64,000 nt of DNA, taken from Diadophis punctatus similis (taxonomy: Eukaryota; Chordata; Lepidosauria; Squamata; Dipsadidae). The first letter of the stretch is position 1. Each line of letters starts with the position of its first letter. Made by a program: the position numbers and the translations under genes. Positions 31,396 to 41,488 of this stretch are shown piece after piece. The stretch covers positions 191,977-255,976 of the forward strand of contig JALIGW010000144.1 of NCBI GenBank assembly GCA_023053685.1, given 5' to 3'. The notes under the pieces were generated by a model. The model saw only the letters and a program-made list of their open reading frames with translations, was not told the origin of the DNA and searched no databases.

Positions 31396-31870
31396 AAAGA
31401 ATAACTGAGTTGGAAGGGACCTTAGAGGCCTTCTAGTCCAACCCTCTCCTCAGGCAGGAAACCATATACCATTCAGGTATAGGGTTGTCTAGTCTCTTCT
31501 TAAAAGCTTCCAGTGATGGAGCACCCACAACTTCTGGAGGGAAGCTATTCCATTGGTTAATTGTCCTCACTGTTAGGAAGTTTCTCCTTAGTTCCAGGTT
31601 GCTTCTCTCCTTGATTAGTTTCCATCTATTGCTTCTTGTCCTGCCTTCAGGTGCTTGGGAAAATAAGTTTACTCCCTCTTCTTTGTGGCAGCCCCTCATA
31701 TATTGGAAAACTGCTATCATGTCACACAAGTCCTTCTTTTCACTAAACTAGACAAACCCAATTCCTGCAACCATTGTTCATATGTTTTAGTCTCCAGTCC
31801 CCTAATCATCTTTGTTGCTCTTTTTTGCATTCTTTCTAGAGTCTTCACATCTATTTTATAATATTCCATG
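31396..31870 (-). mobile_element. CR1 LINE 3' end
   Basis: The minus strand encodes CDMIAVFQYMRGCHKEEGVN to NQWNSFPPEVV, with a 3' UTR ending at TAACTGAGTTGGAAGGGACC. 5'-truncated. Confidence 0.9.
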
Positions 31871-31904
31871 TGAAACTCTATAGAAGGACTTTGAACAAGC
31901 ATGA

Positions 31905-32105
31905 TAGGAAGACCCAAAGGTGTTTTTTTCAAGAGGCAACTGGACTTCCTTGTTTTTCTTTGAAGACATTTCACTTCTCATCTAACAAGCTCTTCTTGGA
32001 TGAGAAGCGAAACGCCTTCAAAGAAAAACCAGAAAGTCCAGTTGCCTCTTGAAAAAGCACCTTTGGGACCACCATGACCTGGATGATGTGATGATCTCCA
32101 TAGAC
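31905..32105. mobile_element. Penelope-like terminal fragment, family 1
   Basis: Two head-to-head half repeats: CAAGAGGCAACTGGACTTCC at the left and its complement GGAAAGTCCAGTTGCCTCTTG-like text at the right. The ribozyme-like centre reads GAAACGCC instead of GAAACGTC, so the cleavage triplet is lost. Confidence 0.5.
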
Positions 32106-32337
32106 ATGATAGGTATTCAAAGTATTCAAAATTCAAAGTATTGATGCTTTGAATTTTGGTGTTGGAGAAGACTCCTGAGAATATGGTGGATAGCCAAGAA
32201 AACAAACCAATGAGATCATCAAATTGACCCAGAGATTTCACTCAAGGCACACATGCCGAGACTCAAATTATCCTATGTTGTACATATTATGTGAAGACTA
32301 AGCTTTCTGGAGAAGGCTCTAATGCTGAGAAAGGTAT
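32106..32337. other. Unassigned spacer
   Basis: Short unique-looking sequence before the fold-back MITE. Confidence 0.45.
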
Positions 32338-32946
32338 TACCGTATTTTTCGGTGTATAAGACACTCCACCAAAGTGGATGGAAATGTCTGTGCATCTTAT
32401 ACAGTGAATGTTGCCGAAGCCCTGCCCACCCGCCATTCCCCATCCTTCGGCCTCTCCCTCCCAGCAAATTGCCTCATTGCAGCAAACAGCAAACAGACTG
32501 GTCAGCTTCAGCACAGCCTGATTTAGCACGAGCAGCTGATTGGTGGTTGGATTTGCCTCCAAGAATACCACCTATCAGCTGTTCCGGGCTGTGAGGATCA
32601 CCACAGCCCATCACCACCATCGATGCCCATTGCCGCTGCCGCCTATCGCCGCCTCCGTGCAACCCGTTTTCAGCTTTCGCATGTCCTGTTTTTGGCCTCT
32701 GTGCACCCCATTTTCGCCCTCCGCATGCCCCATTTTTGGCACGTTCCAGGCAGTGGGGATCGCTGCTGTCGCCTGTCCCCGCCACCTGGAATGGGCCAAA
32801 AATGGGACATGCGGAGGCCGAAAATGGGGTGCACGTAGGGTGCCCAGATACCTTTGATCCAAAATCAGGACAGTTTTTTAAAAAATAGCACTTCTCAAGA
32901 TAACGTTTATTACTCCAACAAAGCCAATAAAACATCACATTCACAC

Positions 32947-34779
32947 TTATTTACTATTAGATGATATCTTATTCAGCAAATTTTTGTTGCCCAAAATCTT
33001 TTTATACATTTTGCCACACGATGAAGAAGAATGATTTATTTTAATTTGAAGCAAGCATTTTACGGTTTTAACATCCAATCGATTTCGATCGTCTGTCCAC
33101 TGCTTCTTGCACAGGGAAAATACTCTTTCCACAGCCACATTTGACGTAGGAATTGAAAAAATTATGCTAACTAGAATTTTCAGATCAAAGAATTTGTTGC
33201 TTCGAAACAAAGTGGACCATTTTTTATCAATCGGCAAATTATTAAATTCGTCTGAAGATGCTTCTAGCAATGAGTTCAACTCGCTAGTTTCATCAAACAA
33301 TGAATCTTTCATGGCAATATCTGGCAATAAATATTCAGCTGACTTTTGAACTTCATCATATTTAATACTAGCTTTTAACATCAGCCAATCAGTTGAGCAA
33401 GGATAATTGTCCAAGCTGAACCACTTATCAATATAATTAATAGCTGTTGTATAAAAGTCAATGAACTCGCCTTTAAGTTGATTGGCCAAATCCTGATCAT
33501 CTAAACCTAGTAGCTTAGAAGCTGTAATGGCACCAAAAAAGTTTTGCTGAAGTCGTTTTTGCATCTTTTGTTGAAAAGTAGTCATGGCATCTATCATTTC
33601 TGGTAGAAGTAGATCTTTCTTTTCCAGGGTCAATATAGTCTGCTGGAATAATTGTAAGACGCTTTGAAGAAACAAGAAATAAATTTCGCTTGAATCGTTG
33701 CTAAATAAATTTTCCAAAACTTTTGGAACATCGGCAGAGGATAAGGCAAGAGATTTTAATGCTGCCCATAGTTGCAAAATGCGTTCAGTAAGTGGTAGCA
33801 TGCTCAGCCACCTAGTATGTGAATGTGTTGGGAAAGTCGCATATTCAATTTCAACGAATTCACAAAATTCCTTGAACTTCTCATGCCACAGAGTAGACCC
33901 ATTGAAATAGGTCAAAATTTTGAATAACAGCATTTCTACATCCAGTGATAATCTTTCACATGCTTTTTTTGCCGCACTGTGGCATATATGCGCCAGGCAA
34001 CCAACAGCAATTAATTTAGAATTCAAGGTTTTTAGTTTGGCGAAAACGTTATTCTGCCCTTGTTGACTAGCACCGCCGAAATTCACATTAGCATTATCTG
34101 CACTGAAGGCTACTAATTTTGCCGGATCAAGATTGTTATTTTGCAAACAACTTTTTAAATATCGGAATATAATGTCAGATGTTTCACCCGGTAAATTAGC
34201 AAAATCTAACAGTTTTACAGCCAAACCATCCACTGGAAAATATCGAATAATAATCGGAAATTTTTTTATTTCTTTATGGTTGGAAGCATCTGTAGCAATA
34301 GAATAATAGCCATCTCCTAATTCGTTGAGTAGTTCTTTTACTGAATTTGGTGCTAAGACGTTGCAAATTATAGCCTGTGACTTTGTGTAGGATGACAAAA
34401 ACTTTTTGGCTATTTCAGAATCTGGAAAGATTGCTGTCAAAAGTTTGTTAGTACATTCATTACTTCTGAATGAAAGCGAAAGAACGGCTGTGTGATATGC
34501 TAGAACTGCTTCTGCAACTGATGTCTTCTTAGATACCGGTGCATTTTTACTGACAAAAAACTGTCCTATTTCAGCAGTTGACTTCTTGGATTTTGAATTT
34601 TTATCGTGAAGTTTTGTACCACAATGTTTAGAAATGGCTGGGGCGCCTGTACTTCCAATATCAATATCCGATGAACAATATGAACAGAATGCGAAAGTGT
34701 CTCCTTTTCTACTCTTTTTAATGCCATCAAAATCTTTAGAATATTCTTCTCGGTAAAGATTTTTCTTTTTCGTAGCCAT
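32947..34779 (-). CDS. hAT family transposase, intact
   Basis: 610 codons without interruption. A hAT transposase binds its own terminal repeats in the nucleus and cuts and pastes the element, leaving 8-bp duplications. Seen: a BED/TTF-like zinc finger near the N-terminus (C32-x2-C35-x16-H52-x5-H58); the first catalytic Asp in YYSIATDASNH (D164); the second in LVAFSADNANVNFG (D228); the family CxxH motif GCLAHICHSA (C261, H264); an insertion-domain TRWLS motif (322-326) with E332 downstream as a candidate acidic residue; and the C-terminal hATC dimerisation domain with IPTSNVAVERVFS (543-555) and WTDDRNRLD (561-569). The length is normal for the family. The start is the first ATG after an AT-rich leader, and basic residues (KKK) follow it, as in many DNA-binding transposases. 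The lack of any stop among so many decayed neighbours suggests recent arrival or continuing selection. Confidence 0.93.
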   Translation of the reverse strand: MATKKKNLYREEYSKDFDGIKKSRKGDTFAFCSYCSSDIDIGSTGAPAISKHCGTKLHDKNSKSKKSTAEIGQFFVSKNAPVSKKTSVAEAVLAYHTAVLSLSFRSNECTNKLLTAIFPDSEIAKKFLSSYTKSQAIICNVLAPNSVKELLNELGDGYYSIATDASNHKEIKKFPIIIRYFPVDGLAVKLLDFANLPGETSDIIFRYLKSCLQNNNLDPAKLVAFSADNANVNFGGASQQGQNNVFAKLKTLNSKLIAVGCLAHICHSAAKKACERLSLDVEMLLFKILTYFNGSTLWHEKFKEFCEFVEIEYATFPTHSHTRWLSMLPLTERILQLWAALKSLALSSADVPKVLENLFSNDSSEIYFLFLQSVLQLFQQTILTLEKKDLLLPEMIDAMTTFQQKMQKRLQQNFFGAITASKLLGLDDQDLANQLKGEFIDFYTTAINYIDKWFSLDNYPCSTDWLMLKASIKYDEVQKSAEYLLPDIAMKDSLFDETSELNSLLEASSDEFNNLPIDKKWSTLFRSNKFFDLKILVSIIFSIPTSNVAVERVFSLCKKQWTDDRNRLDVKTVKCLLQIKINHSSSSCGKMYKKILGNKNLLNKISSNSK

Positions 34780-34825
34780 ATTATAGTAATAAAGTACCGT
34801 ATTTACGGTACTTTATATATCGTAA

Positions 34826-34926
34826 TATAACACGCACCTAGATTTTAGAGGTTTTCAAGCCCAGTATAACACGCACCTAGATTTTAGTATAACACGCACC
34901 TAGATTTTAGAGGTTTTCAAGCCCAG
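34826..34926 (-). promoter_or_regulatory. Direct repeats upstream of the transposase start
   Basis: A 39-bp unit (TATAACACGCACCTAGATTT then TAGAGGTTTTCAAGCCCAG) occurs at 34826-34864 and 34888-34926, with a 23-bp partial copy at 34865-34887. They sit 47-147 bp before the ATG, next to the palindrome TACCGTATTTACGGTA at 34795-34810. A regulatory or transposase-binding role is inference; a nested MITE remnant is the alternative. Confidence 0.4.
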
Positions 34927-35354
34927 CTGCCGCCTCTTCCGCAGCCCTTCGCTTGTTTTAACGGGGAGGTCGGCCCAGGCACGTGCACGTGCACGGGGGC
35001 TTACTTGGGGGGAAATACGCTTTTGGCCCGGATTCGCTTTGGCGGACCCTTCGCCCCCTTTCTTCCCCCCCCCCCCCCAAGCTGGCTTTGCAGGCTCCTC
35101 GGGGGCGAAAGGAAATAAAATAAAACCACAATTTTATTACACGACCGACTTTAAACTAAGAAAACATTTACAGTATTTTAAATAATTTATCACAACCCTG
35201 AAAGAAAGCATTAAAATATTACACACTAAAAATGCACACGGAATCCTCCGTAACAATACATAAGAGAATCTGCCTGAAAATGAAGCGATTGAACTGAAAC
35301 ACAAGTAGTGCAAACACACTTTCATTTAACGTTCATCTTGATTATCCTAAAATT

Positions 35355-35483
35355 TTACAAAAGTTCAGGACAAATCAGGACGGGAACTCGAATTTCAGGA
35401 CAAAATCAGGACATTTTCAGAATCAGGACAAGCTTCTAAAAATCAGGACAATCCTGATAAAATCAGGACGTCTGGGCACCCTA
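35355..35483 (-). repeat. Subterminal ATCAGGACA cluster of the hAT element
   Basis: AATCAGGAC-type words recur at least six times between 35363 and the right terminus, and one is at the left end (AAAATCAGGACAG near 32862). Clustered subterminal words are where hAT transposases usually bind. Confidence 0.7.
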
Positions 35484-35816
35484 GCACGGTGCACGGAGGC
35501 AGCGATAGGCGGCAGCGGCGATGGGCAGTGGCAATCCCCGCAGTCTGGAACAGCTGATAGGCGGTATTCCGGGAGGCAGATCCAACTGCCAATCAGCTGC
35601 TCATGCTAAATCAGGCTGTGTTGAAGCTGACCAGTCTGTTTGCTGTTTGTTGCCTGCGTCAAGGAGGCAAACTGCTGGGAGGCAGAGGTAGATTTCCCCC
35701 CCTTGTTTTCCTCCCCAATAGCTAGGTGCGTCTTATAGTCCAAAAAATGCGGTATTTTAGACTTAGGTCTTCCCATGCTATGTGCCATATCAGGCAGAAA
35801 GGGATGATAGTGAGAT

Positions 35817-35889
<73 letters not shown>

Positions 35890-36092
35890 CAGACAGACAG
35901 ACAGATGGACGGACAGACAGACAGACAGACAGATAACAGACAGATGGAAGGATAGACAGACAGACAGATAACAGACAGACGGAGGGACAGACAGACAGAC
36001 AGATAGATAACAGACAGACAGATGGACAGACAGACAGGCAGATGGACGGACAGACAGACAGACAGACAGATAGATAGATAGATAACAGACAG

Positions 36093-36156
<64 letters not shown>

Positions 36157-36213
36157 CAGACAGACAGACGGACAGACGGACAGACGGACAGACGGACAGA
36201 CGGACAGATAGAC
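35817..36213. repeat. GATA/GACA compound array (Bkm-like)
   Basis: About 17 GATA units, then alternating GACA, GGAC and GATA blocks over nearly 400 bp. The GATA/GACA combination is the signature of the banded krait minor satellite known from snake sex chromosomes. Confidence 0.93.
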
Positions 36214-36704
36214 TCTTTCTCACTGTCTTTATCTTCCCAGCCTTCCATTTTAAAGCAAAGGCAGTTTTCTGCAGGCAAGGAAAACCAGGTTCCTCCCTAT
36301 TGCCCCGAGAATGTGCTCAGAGCAAAGCATGCTGGGTAAACCTCCCCTGACACCAATCAGTAAGCAAAATCATTAGCCAAGCCAAGGAGTCAAAAAGGAT
36401 GAGAAAGGCCTGCCTTTGATGCGCCGCACTTGTGATCACAGCTACATGCCATAACAACCTACTTGGGCCTCGTAAGGCTGGTGCAGCTGTTCCTTCATCC
36501 CACGCAGGCATCCAAAGGGAAAAGAGGCACTTTGGCTTGCCTACTGCTGCAGCATCAACCCTCTGATTTATGGGCCCTATTTCCATTCATTCATTTGCTT
36601 AAATGAAAGGTCACAACCACACACACACACACTCACCAACAACCCCACTGCATTCCAAATAGTATGCTGGCCTATTTATCTGCACAGTGTGGATATTATT
36701 ATAT
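36214..36704. other. Unassigned sequence
   Basis: Short (CA)n at 36619-36632. An 89-codon ORF on the minus strand has no motif. Confidence 0.5.
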
Positions 36705-37034
36705 GTCTCTCTATATGTCTCAGTCATCCAGGTCATGGTTGTCTCAAAGGTGCTTTTTCAAAAGGCAACTGGACTTTCGTTATTTTTGCCTGGAGACTTC
36801 TTGCTTCTCATCCAAGAAGCTTTTTCAGTTCCTTTTCAGTTCAGCTTCTTCTTCAGAACTGAAGAAGCTTCTTGGATGAGAAGAGAAACGTCTTCAAGTA
36901 AAAACAAAGAAAGTCCAGTGCCTTTTGAAAAAGCACCTTTGGGTATATGTCTATGGAAATTCTCAAGTCATCCAGGTCATCGTTGTCCCAAAGGTGCTTT
37001 TTCAAGAGGCAACTGCACTTTCTTTGGTTTTGCT
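36705..37034 (+). mobile_element. Penelope-like terminal repeats, family 1, two copies head to tail
   Basis: TCAGTCATCCAGGTCATGG begins a unit at 36720 and again at 36966. The first unit ends AAAAGCACCTTTGGG. Its centre holds an inverted pair of ribozyme-like halves, and the plus-strand half has an intact core. Confidence 0.55.
36856..36895 (+). ncRNA. Hammerhead-ribozyme-like motif, intact core, PLE family 1
   Basis: CTGAAGA (36859-36865), GAAAC (36885-36889), GTC (36890-36892). Helix I GAA (36856-36858) pairs TTC (36893-36895). Helix II GCTTCT (36867-36872) pairs AGAAGA (36879-36884) over a TGGATG loop, with one mismatch at the base. Helix III is the self-complementary ACGT. Confidence 0.5.
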
Positions 37035-37530
37035 TGAGACCAATGCAAAGAATGAGTTAAGCAGCTCTGCTTTCTCTCTACTGCCTTTTACTTCCTTGCC
37101 ATCTTCTCTCTTTAGTCTACCAACTGTTTCCTTGACTTTTTTCATGTTATTTATGTTGAAAGAAACTTTTTTTTATTGTCTTTGACTTTTGTTCCAAGTC
37201 ACTATTCATTCTGAGCTTTTGCTTTCCTGACTTCATCTTTGCAGATTTGGGCTATCTGCTGATATTCTGCCTTAGGTGTCCCTCTTTCCATTTTTTGTAC
37301 TTACCCTTTTCGTCTTATCAGAGAGATCTTTGTACAACCTTGCTGGTTTCTTCTTGGATTTCTTGTTTTTCTTTTTCAATGGTATTGTGCTGGACTGGGC
37401 TTTTATGATCATATTTTTCAGTGTTTCTCATGCTTCTTGAGTTGTTTTCCCCTTTAGCATTTTTTGAATTCTTCTTAGGCTTAGAGTTTGTTAAAATCAG
37501 CTCTTTTAAAGTTTAAGACACTGGTTGGAT
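37035..37530 (-). mobile_element. CR1-like LINE fragment between endonuclease and RT
   Basis: The minus strand encodes KAEYQQIAQICKDEVRKAKA then QNE, a conserved linker of CR1 ORF2. The rest is frame-broken. Confidence 0.6.
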
Positions 37531-38203
37531 TATATTCTATTGCATGTGTTTTTATATAGTAAGTATGTATAAAACTTATTTTATCCTTGTTTTTCTAATA
37601 TTGGTGTATTATATTTTTTGTTTCATTTTTAGGCTATTGGACTTTTAACTATAAACTTCCAAGAGTAACTCTGAGAGTGAGCTTTATATATTTGACAAGC
37701 AAACAAATAAAAATAAATCATGATTCCCCCTGTCTTTCTTCATTTGTCACCGATTTAAATTTACCACTCATTAGCACTGTGGAGAAATTTTTTAATAAAG
37801 AGAAACTTTCTTTATTGAAAAAGCAATGGCTGTCAAATCTCTCCTGCAGAGGCTGATGTCAATACTGAGGTTCATTTGATATTTATTAGCATTTGCACAG
37901 AGGTCATACGTGGTTATTGTGTCACAATTTAATTGGCTACGGTAACCTTGTGCCCATCTATGATATTGCTATAGTAATAAACATAAAAGATTCTTCTCAT
38001 ATAAATGTCTTAAGCGTGCACAGCATGGAAGATGGATGAGCAGAGATGTACTTGGGACTGAATTCTACTTAGCTATATGGACTCCATTTTGTCTCTAAAG
38101 CAGGAAGTTGGTTACTGTGAGGTAGAAGATTAGAATACCTCTATAGCTGTCCAAAAGTTGCTAATATCAAAGCAAATGGAAAGATAATTTGGAATCTAAG
38201 TAG
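37531..38203. other. Unassigned AT-rich sequence
   Basis: 37625-37720 ends in a LINE-like tail (TTTGACAAGCAAACAAATAA). 37780-38010 looks unique and could be conserved non-coding sequence. Confidence 0.45.
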
Positions 38204-39067
38204 AACGGGTAATCTTTGAGTTATGACCATTTGTTCAGTGACCGTTCAAAACTACAATGGCGCTGAAAGTAGGGTTCTTTGTATCCAAAGTTTGGATTGT
38301 GATGAGAATTGTGGCTGCTTGCAAAATGACACCCACAGCCTCTGGTGGATCAGCCGTTTCACCTCCCCAAAGATAATCTTCAGAAAAGGTAAGGGGATCA
38401 AGATGTGATGGGGGGAGAGGAAGCACAGGGGGATGAAGCCTGGGGGTGGAGGGAAGCACCCCGGGTCTTAAGATATTTAAATTTACTAGCTGGATAAGTG
38501 GGGTTGTGCAGTGAGCCAGAACACACAGTTGTGGTTGATTACTACCAGAATGCTGGCTCTTGCATGAGGCAATCTGCACTGTGATTGGTTGCTATGGATG
38601 TGGAGGGGGAGTTTCCCTTTTTCCCCGCCTTTTTTCTTCTGTGTCCTCTGTGATTTACCTCATGATGTTCCTGCTGTGCTGATTTACCTGACGATGCTCC
38701 TGTTTGCCTGACTATCTTGTTTGCTGTGCATATTGTTGTAAATATATATTTAATTATATAAAACTAGAAGTTTGTGGCAGCGTCTCTGACTCCATTTGGA
38801 CACCCACTGCGCAATTCCCTGACACTGGAGCAGGCCTTGTGTGAGCTGTAGTGAGGGCCTGCAGCCTCCCAGTGCCTCCCCTACTTTCTGAGGCACCCTG
38901 TGTGCCGCTTAATGACCTGTGCAGTCACTTAATGACCGCAATAGGGAGAGCAGGGATTGTGGTGGTTAAGCAAGGTGATCATGTGGTCACCTCGCTTATT
39001 GGCCACCACAACCTATGATCCTAATGGGCAGGTTCCATTATGGTCGTAAGTCGACTACTACCTGTAA
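38204..39067. mobile_element. TA-type MITE with an LTR-like insert
   Basis: Left end GGGTAATCTTTGAGTTATG and right end GTCGTAAGTCGACTACTACC resemble the Tigger-like termini. Between about 38400 and 38822 lies an LTR-like stretch with a CCAAT-box complement (GATTGGTTGC) and the end CAATTCCCTGACA, but no matching TSD was found. Confidence 0.5.
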
Positions 39068-39360
39068 CTGCAAATAGAATAAATTGTTGGTTTCTTAGAA
39101 GTGTAGGAATGAATGAAGCTGGCTTGGGAATCTATAAATCGTGGTTGACCATGTGCTCAAACAAGCAGATGTAGGAGAAGGGCAGGCAGAGCTGGGGGTA
39201 GAGTTAAATGTGTCATTAGTGTAGAGTCCTTACATTGCTGCAAATGATCCAGGTTCAACCTCCCCTGAATTTCACTGACCCTTATTTAGCGCCAATTTAG
39301 TGCTCATCATAGATTCTTGTGTATAGACTTCAATGAATCTTCTGTACTGCAACTTAATGT
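39068..39360. other. Unassigned spacer
   Basis: No recognised element. Confidence 0.4.
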
Positions 39361-39676
39361 ATCCTTTGCCACAAAGAAGAGGGAGTCAAACTATTTTCCA
39401 AAGCACCTGAAGGCAGGACAAGAAGCAATGGGTGGAAACTAATCAAGGAGAGAAGCAACTTAGAACTAAGGAGAAATTTCCTGACAGTTAGAACAATTAA
39501 TCCGTGGAACAGCCTGCCTCCAGGAGTTGTGAATGCTCCAAACACTGGAAGTTTTTAAGAAGATGTTGGATAACCATTTGTCTGAAGTGGTGTAGGGTTT
39601 CCTGCCTAAGCAGGGGGTTGGACTAGAAGACCTCCAAGGTCCCTTCCAACTCTGTTATTCTATTCTATTCTATTTG
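39361..39676 (+). mobile_element. CR1 LINE 3' end with short ATTCT tail
   Basis: GCCACAAAGAAGAGGGAGTC to CCTTCCAACTCTG, then TTATTCTATTCTATTCTATT. The tail is a short, unexpanded form of the ATTCT arrays elsewhere. Confidence 0.9.
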
Positions 39677-39835
39677 CACCTGAGGAAAAAAACCTTTGTG
39701 TTTTTAAGTCTACTACACTAGGAACATGGGGAAGCTTTGTAGGACTCCCCCAAATCTTTGAGAGGGGTTGTATAGAGCTCTGGAGCTACCAGCTATGCAC
39801 CCTTAATTGCTGATAATGATTGATTGGATCTGCAC

Positions 39836-40250
39836 CAGTGGTGGGATTCAGCCGGTTCGGGTCGGTTCAGGTGAACCGGTTGTAAAAATTCTGGCTGGTC
39901 CCGCCCAGTCACTCCTCATCTTGCCCGCTCACCTGGCATAGCTGCTGCTGCTCTCTGTCTGGCTCCCTCGCTTGTCTCGACTACACGGTCTCTGCGGGCC
40001 AGCTAGCTTGCTCGCCTTCACCCCGGCCTCCCACATGGCCCAGATCCCTGCCGAGCCTTCCTTCGCCATTCTCCCACGTGGCCCAGCTACCTGCCTATCT
40101 GGTGAGCCTTGCTTCGTCTCTTTGCCAGGGCAAACAGCCTGTTACAGGGCCTTCCTAGGGCTCCGCTGGCCTGTTACAGGCTGAAATGGAGGGTCCCTGG
40201 CCCCGATCTGCCCATCCGGGCCTTGTCCGGGCCTTCCTAGGGCTCCCCCC
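39836..40250. mobile_element. hAT-like MITE, family B, right end not found
   Basis: Starts CAGTGGTGGGATTCAGCC with ACCGGTTGTAAAAATTCTGG. The GC-rich interior runs to about 40250, where the expected closing repeat is absent. Confidence 0.6.
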
Positions 40251-40743
40251 CCTGTGTGTACATACACACAATCACTTACAGAAGGTTCTTAGATCAAGCG
40301 AACAATGTGGCAGATCTTATTTTCCATCTTAGAAGTGCAGCTGTTCATCAAGATGGAGTAAACTTGGCTAAAGAGACAAAGACCACATTTCCTAGAAGAA
40401 CATAGTAGTAACGTCTAACTGACTTCCGTCCTTGAAGCTCTCATTTTTGTAATCTCCATCAAAGAAAAATCCAGCAGTTCATTTTGACATATGCTGCATT
40501 TGGGGGGTTGGGGTGGAGTGCAATATTTTGTGCAAAAATGCCACTAGGAAAAAAAAATCTAAAATTGGAAGGCAGCACTAGATCGCTTGACCTACTTAGA
40601 GGGTGAAGGCCCTGATGAGATGGGGGGGGGGGGAAGCTGAAAAATAAAGGCGATAGCTGGGCCAATATTTAAAGAGAAACAAAGTAAAGTCTTATTTCTT
40701 TCTCATTTGTGCTCTCAATTCAGAGATTCTTGGCTCTAAAACA
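40251..40743. other. Unassigned sequence
   Basis: No recognised element or coding region. Confidence 0.45.
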
Positions 40744-41131
40744 CAGGTAGATCTCTACTTACAATCATAATTGAGCCCAAAATTTCTGTTGCTAAGTGAG
40801 ACCATTGTTAAGTGAGTTTTCTCCCATTTTACATCCTTTCTTGCTACAGTTAAGTGAATCACTGCAGTTATTAAGTTAGTAACACGGTTGTTAAGTGAAT
40901 CTGGCTTCCCCGTTGACTTTGCCTATCAGAAAGTCACATGACCCCGGGTCACTGCAACTGTCATAAATATGAGTCACTTGCCAAGCACCAGAAATCTGAT
41001 CACGTGACCATGAAGATGCTGCAATGGTTGTACGTGTGAAAATCAGTCATAAGTCACATTTTTCAGTGCCGTTGTAACATCGATTGGTTACTGAATAAAG
41101 TGTTGTGAGTCAAGGACTATCTGTAGTCTTT
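40744..41131. mobile_element. Tigger-like MITE, nearly full length
   Basis: Starts CAGGTAGATCTCTACTTAC and ends GTCAAGGACTATCTGTA. The interior is in the same order as 29193. Confidence 0.85.
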
Positions 41132-41488
41132 AAATATTTGGTGATCCTTCCTTGTTCCCCACTTGGCCTCATCAATGTGATGCTCTGGTTGAGATGTTTT
41201 GCATTTGTAGACAATAATTTTTTAAAAAAACCTCTGCCTGCTTCCTTTCATATCAAAGGTTCCTTAATAGAAAGCTAGAATTAAATCAAAACGCTAAGCT
41301 CTTAATTGAAACAAATGAACACCAACTAGCAGTCAGGACACATGATGAAAATTAGTTAATTGTCGCACACATGGACAGACTTCACCATAGTTTTAACTGA
41401 GAAACTGAGCATCCGAGAGCAGGCTGAGTCCAAAAAATGCTAGAGAATTCCTGGCAGCCTGGCAGTCAGACAAATCAGCCATCAACAG
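41132..41488. other. Unassigned sequence
   Basis: No recognised element. Confidence 0.4.

Larger units (their letters stand above)
32836..35487 (-). mobile_element. Autonomous-looking hAT DNA transposon
   Basis: 2.65-kb element with inverted termini TAGGGTGCCCAGA (32836) and TCTGGGCACCCTA (ending 35483), an intact transposase on the minus strand and subterminal ATCAGGACA repeats. The 8-bp GGTGCACG occurs at 32828-32835 and 35488-35495, with four extra bases (GCAC) between the right terminus and its TSD copy. Everything needed for movement appears present, though activity cannot be judged from sequence alone. Confidence 0.85.
32338..35754. mobile_element. Fold-back MITE (TACCGTATTTTTCGG) split by a hAT transposon
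   Basis: The left arm 32338-32835 starts TACCGTATTTTTCGGTGTAT, and the right arm 35488-35754 ends CCAAAAAATGCGGTA. Long inverted blocks match across the gap, for example TCAGCTTCAGCACAGCCTGA with its complement near 35610, and ACCTATCAGCTGTTCC with GGAACAGCTGATAGG. TA forms the outer edge. A second family member is at 63358-63823. The hAT at 32836 broke the spacer of the hairpin. Confidence 0.85.

Noticed and set aside
35606..36278. Long SVCLSVCPS/YLSIYLSI frames
   Set aside because: Translation of the GATA/GACA array.
38400..38822. Another solo LTR
   Set aside because: Ends and promoter-like words are suggestive, but no matching target duplication could be read, so it is only mentioned under the host MITE.
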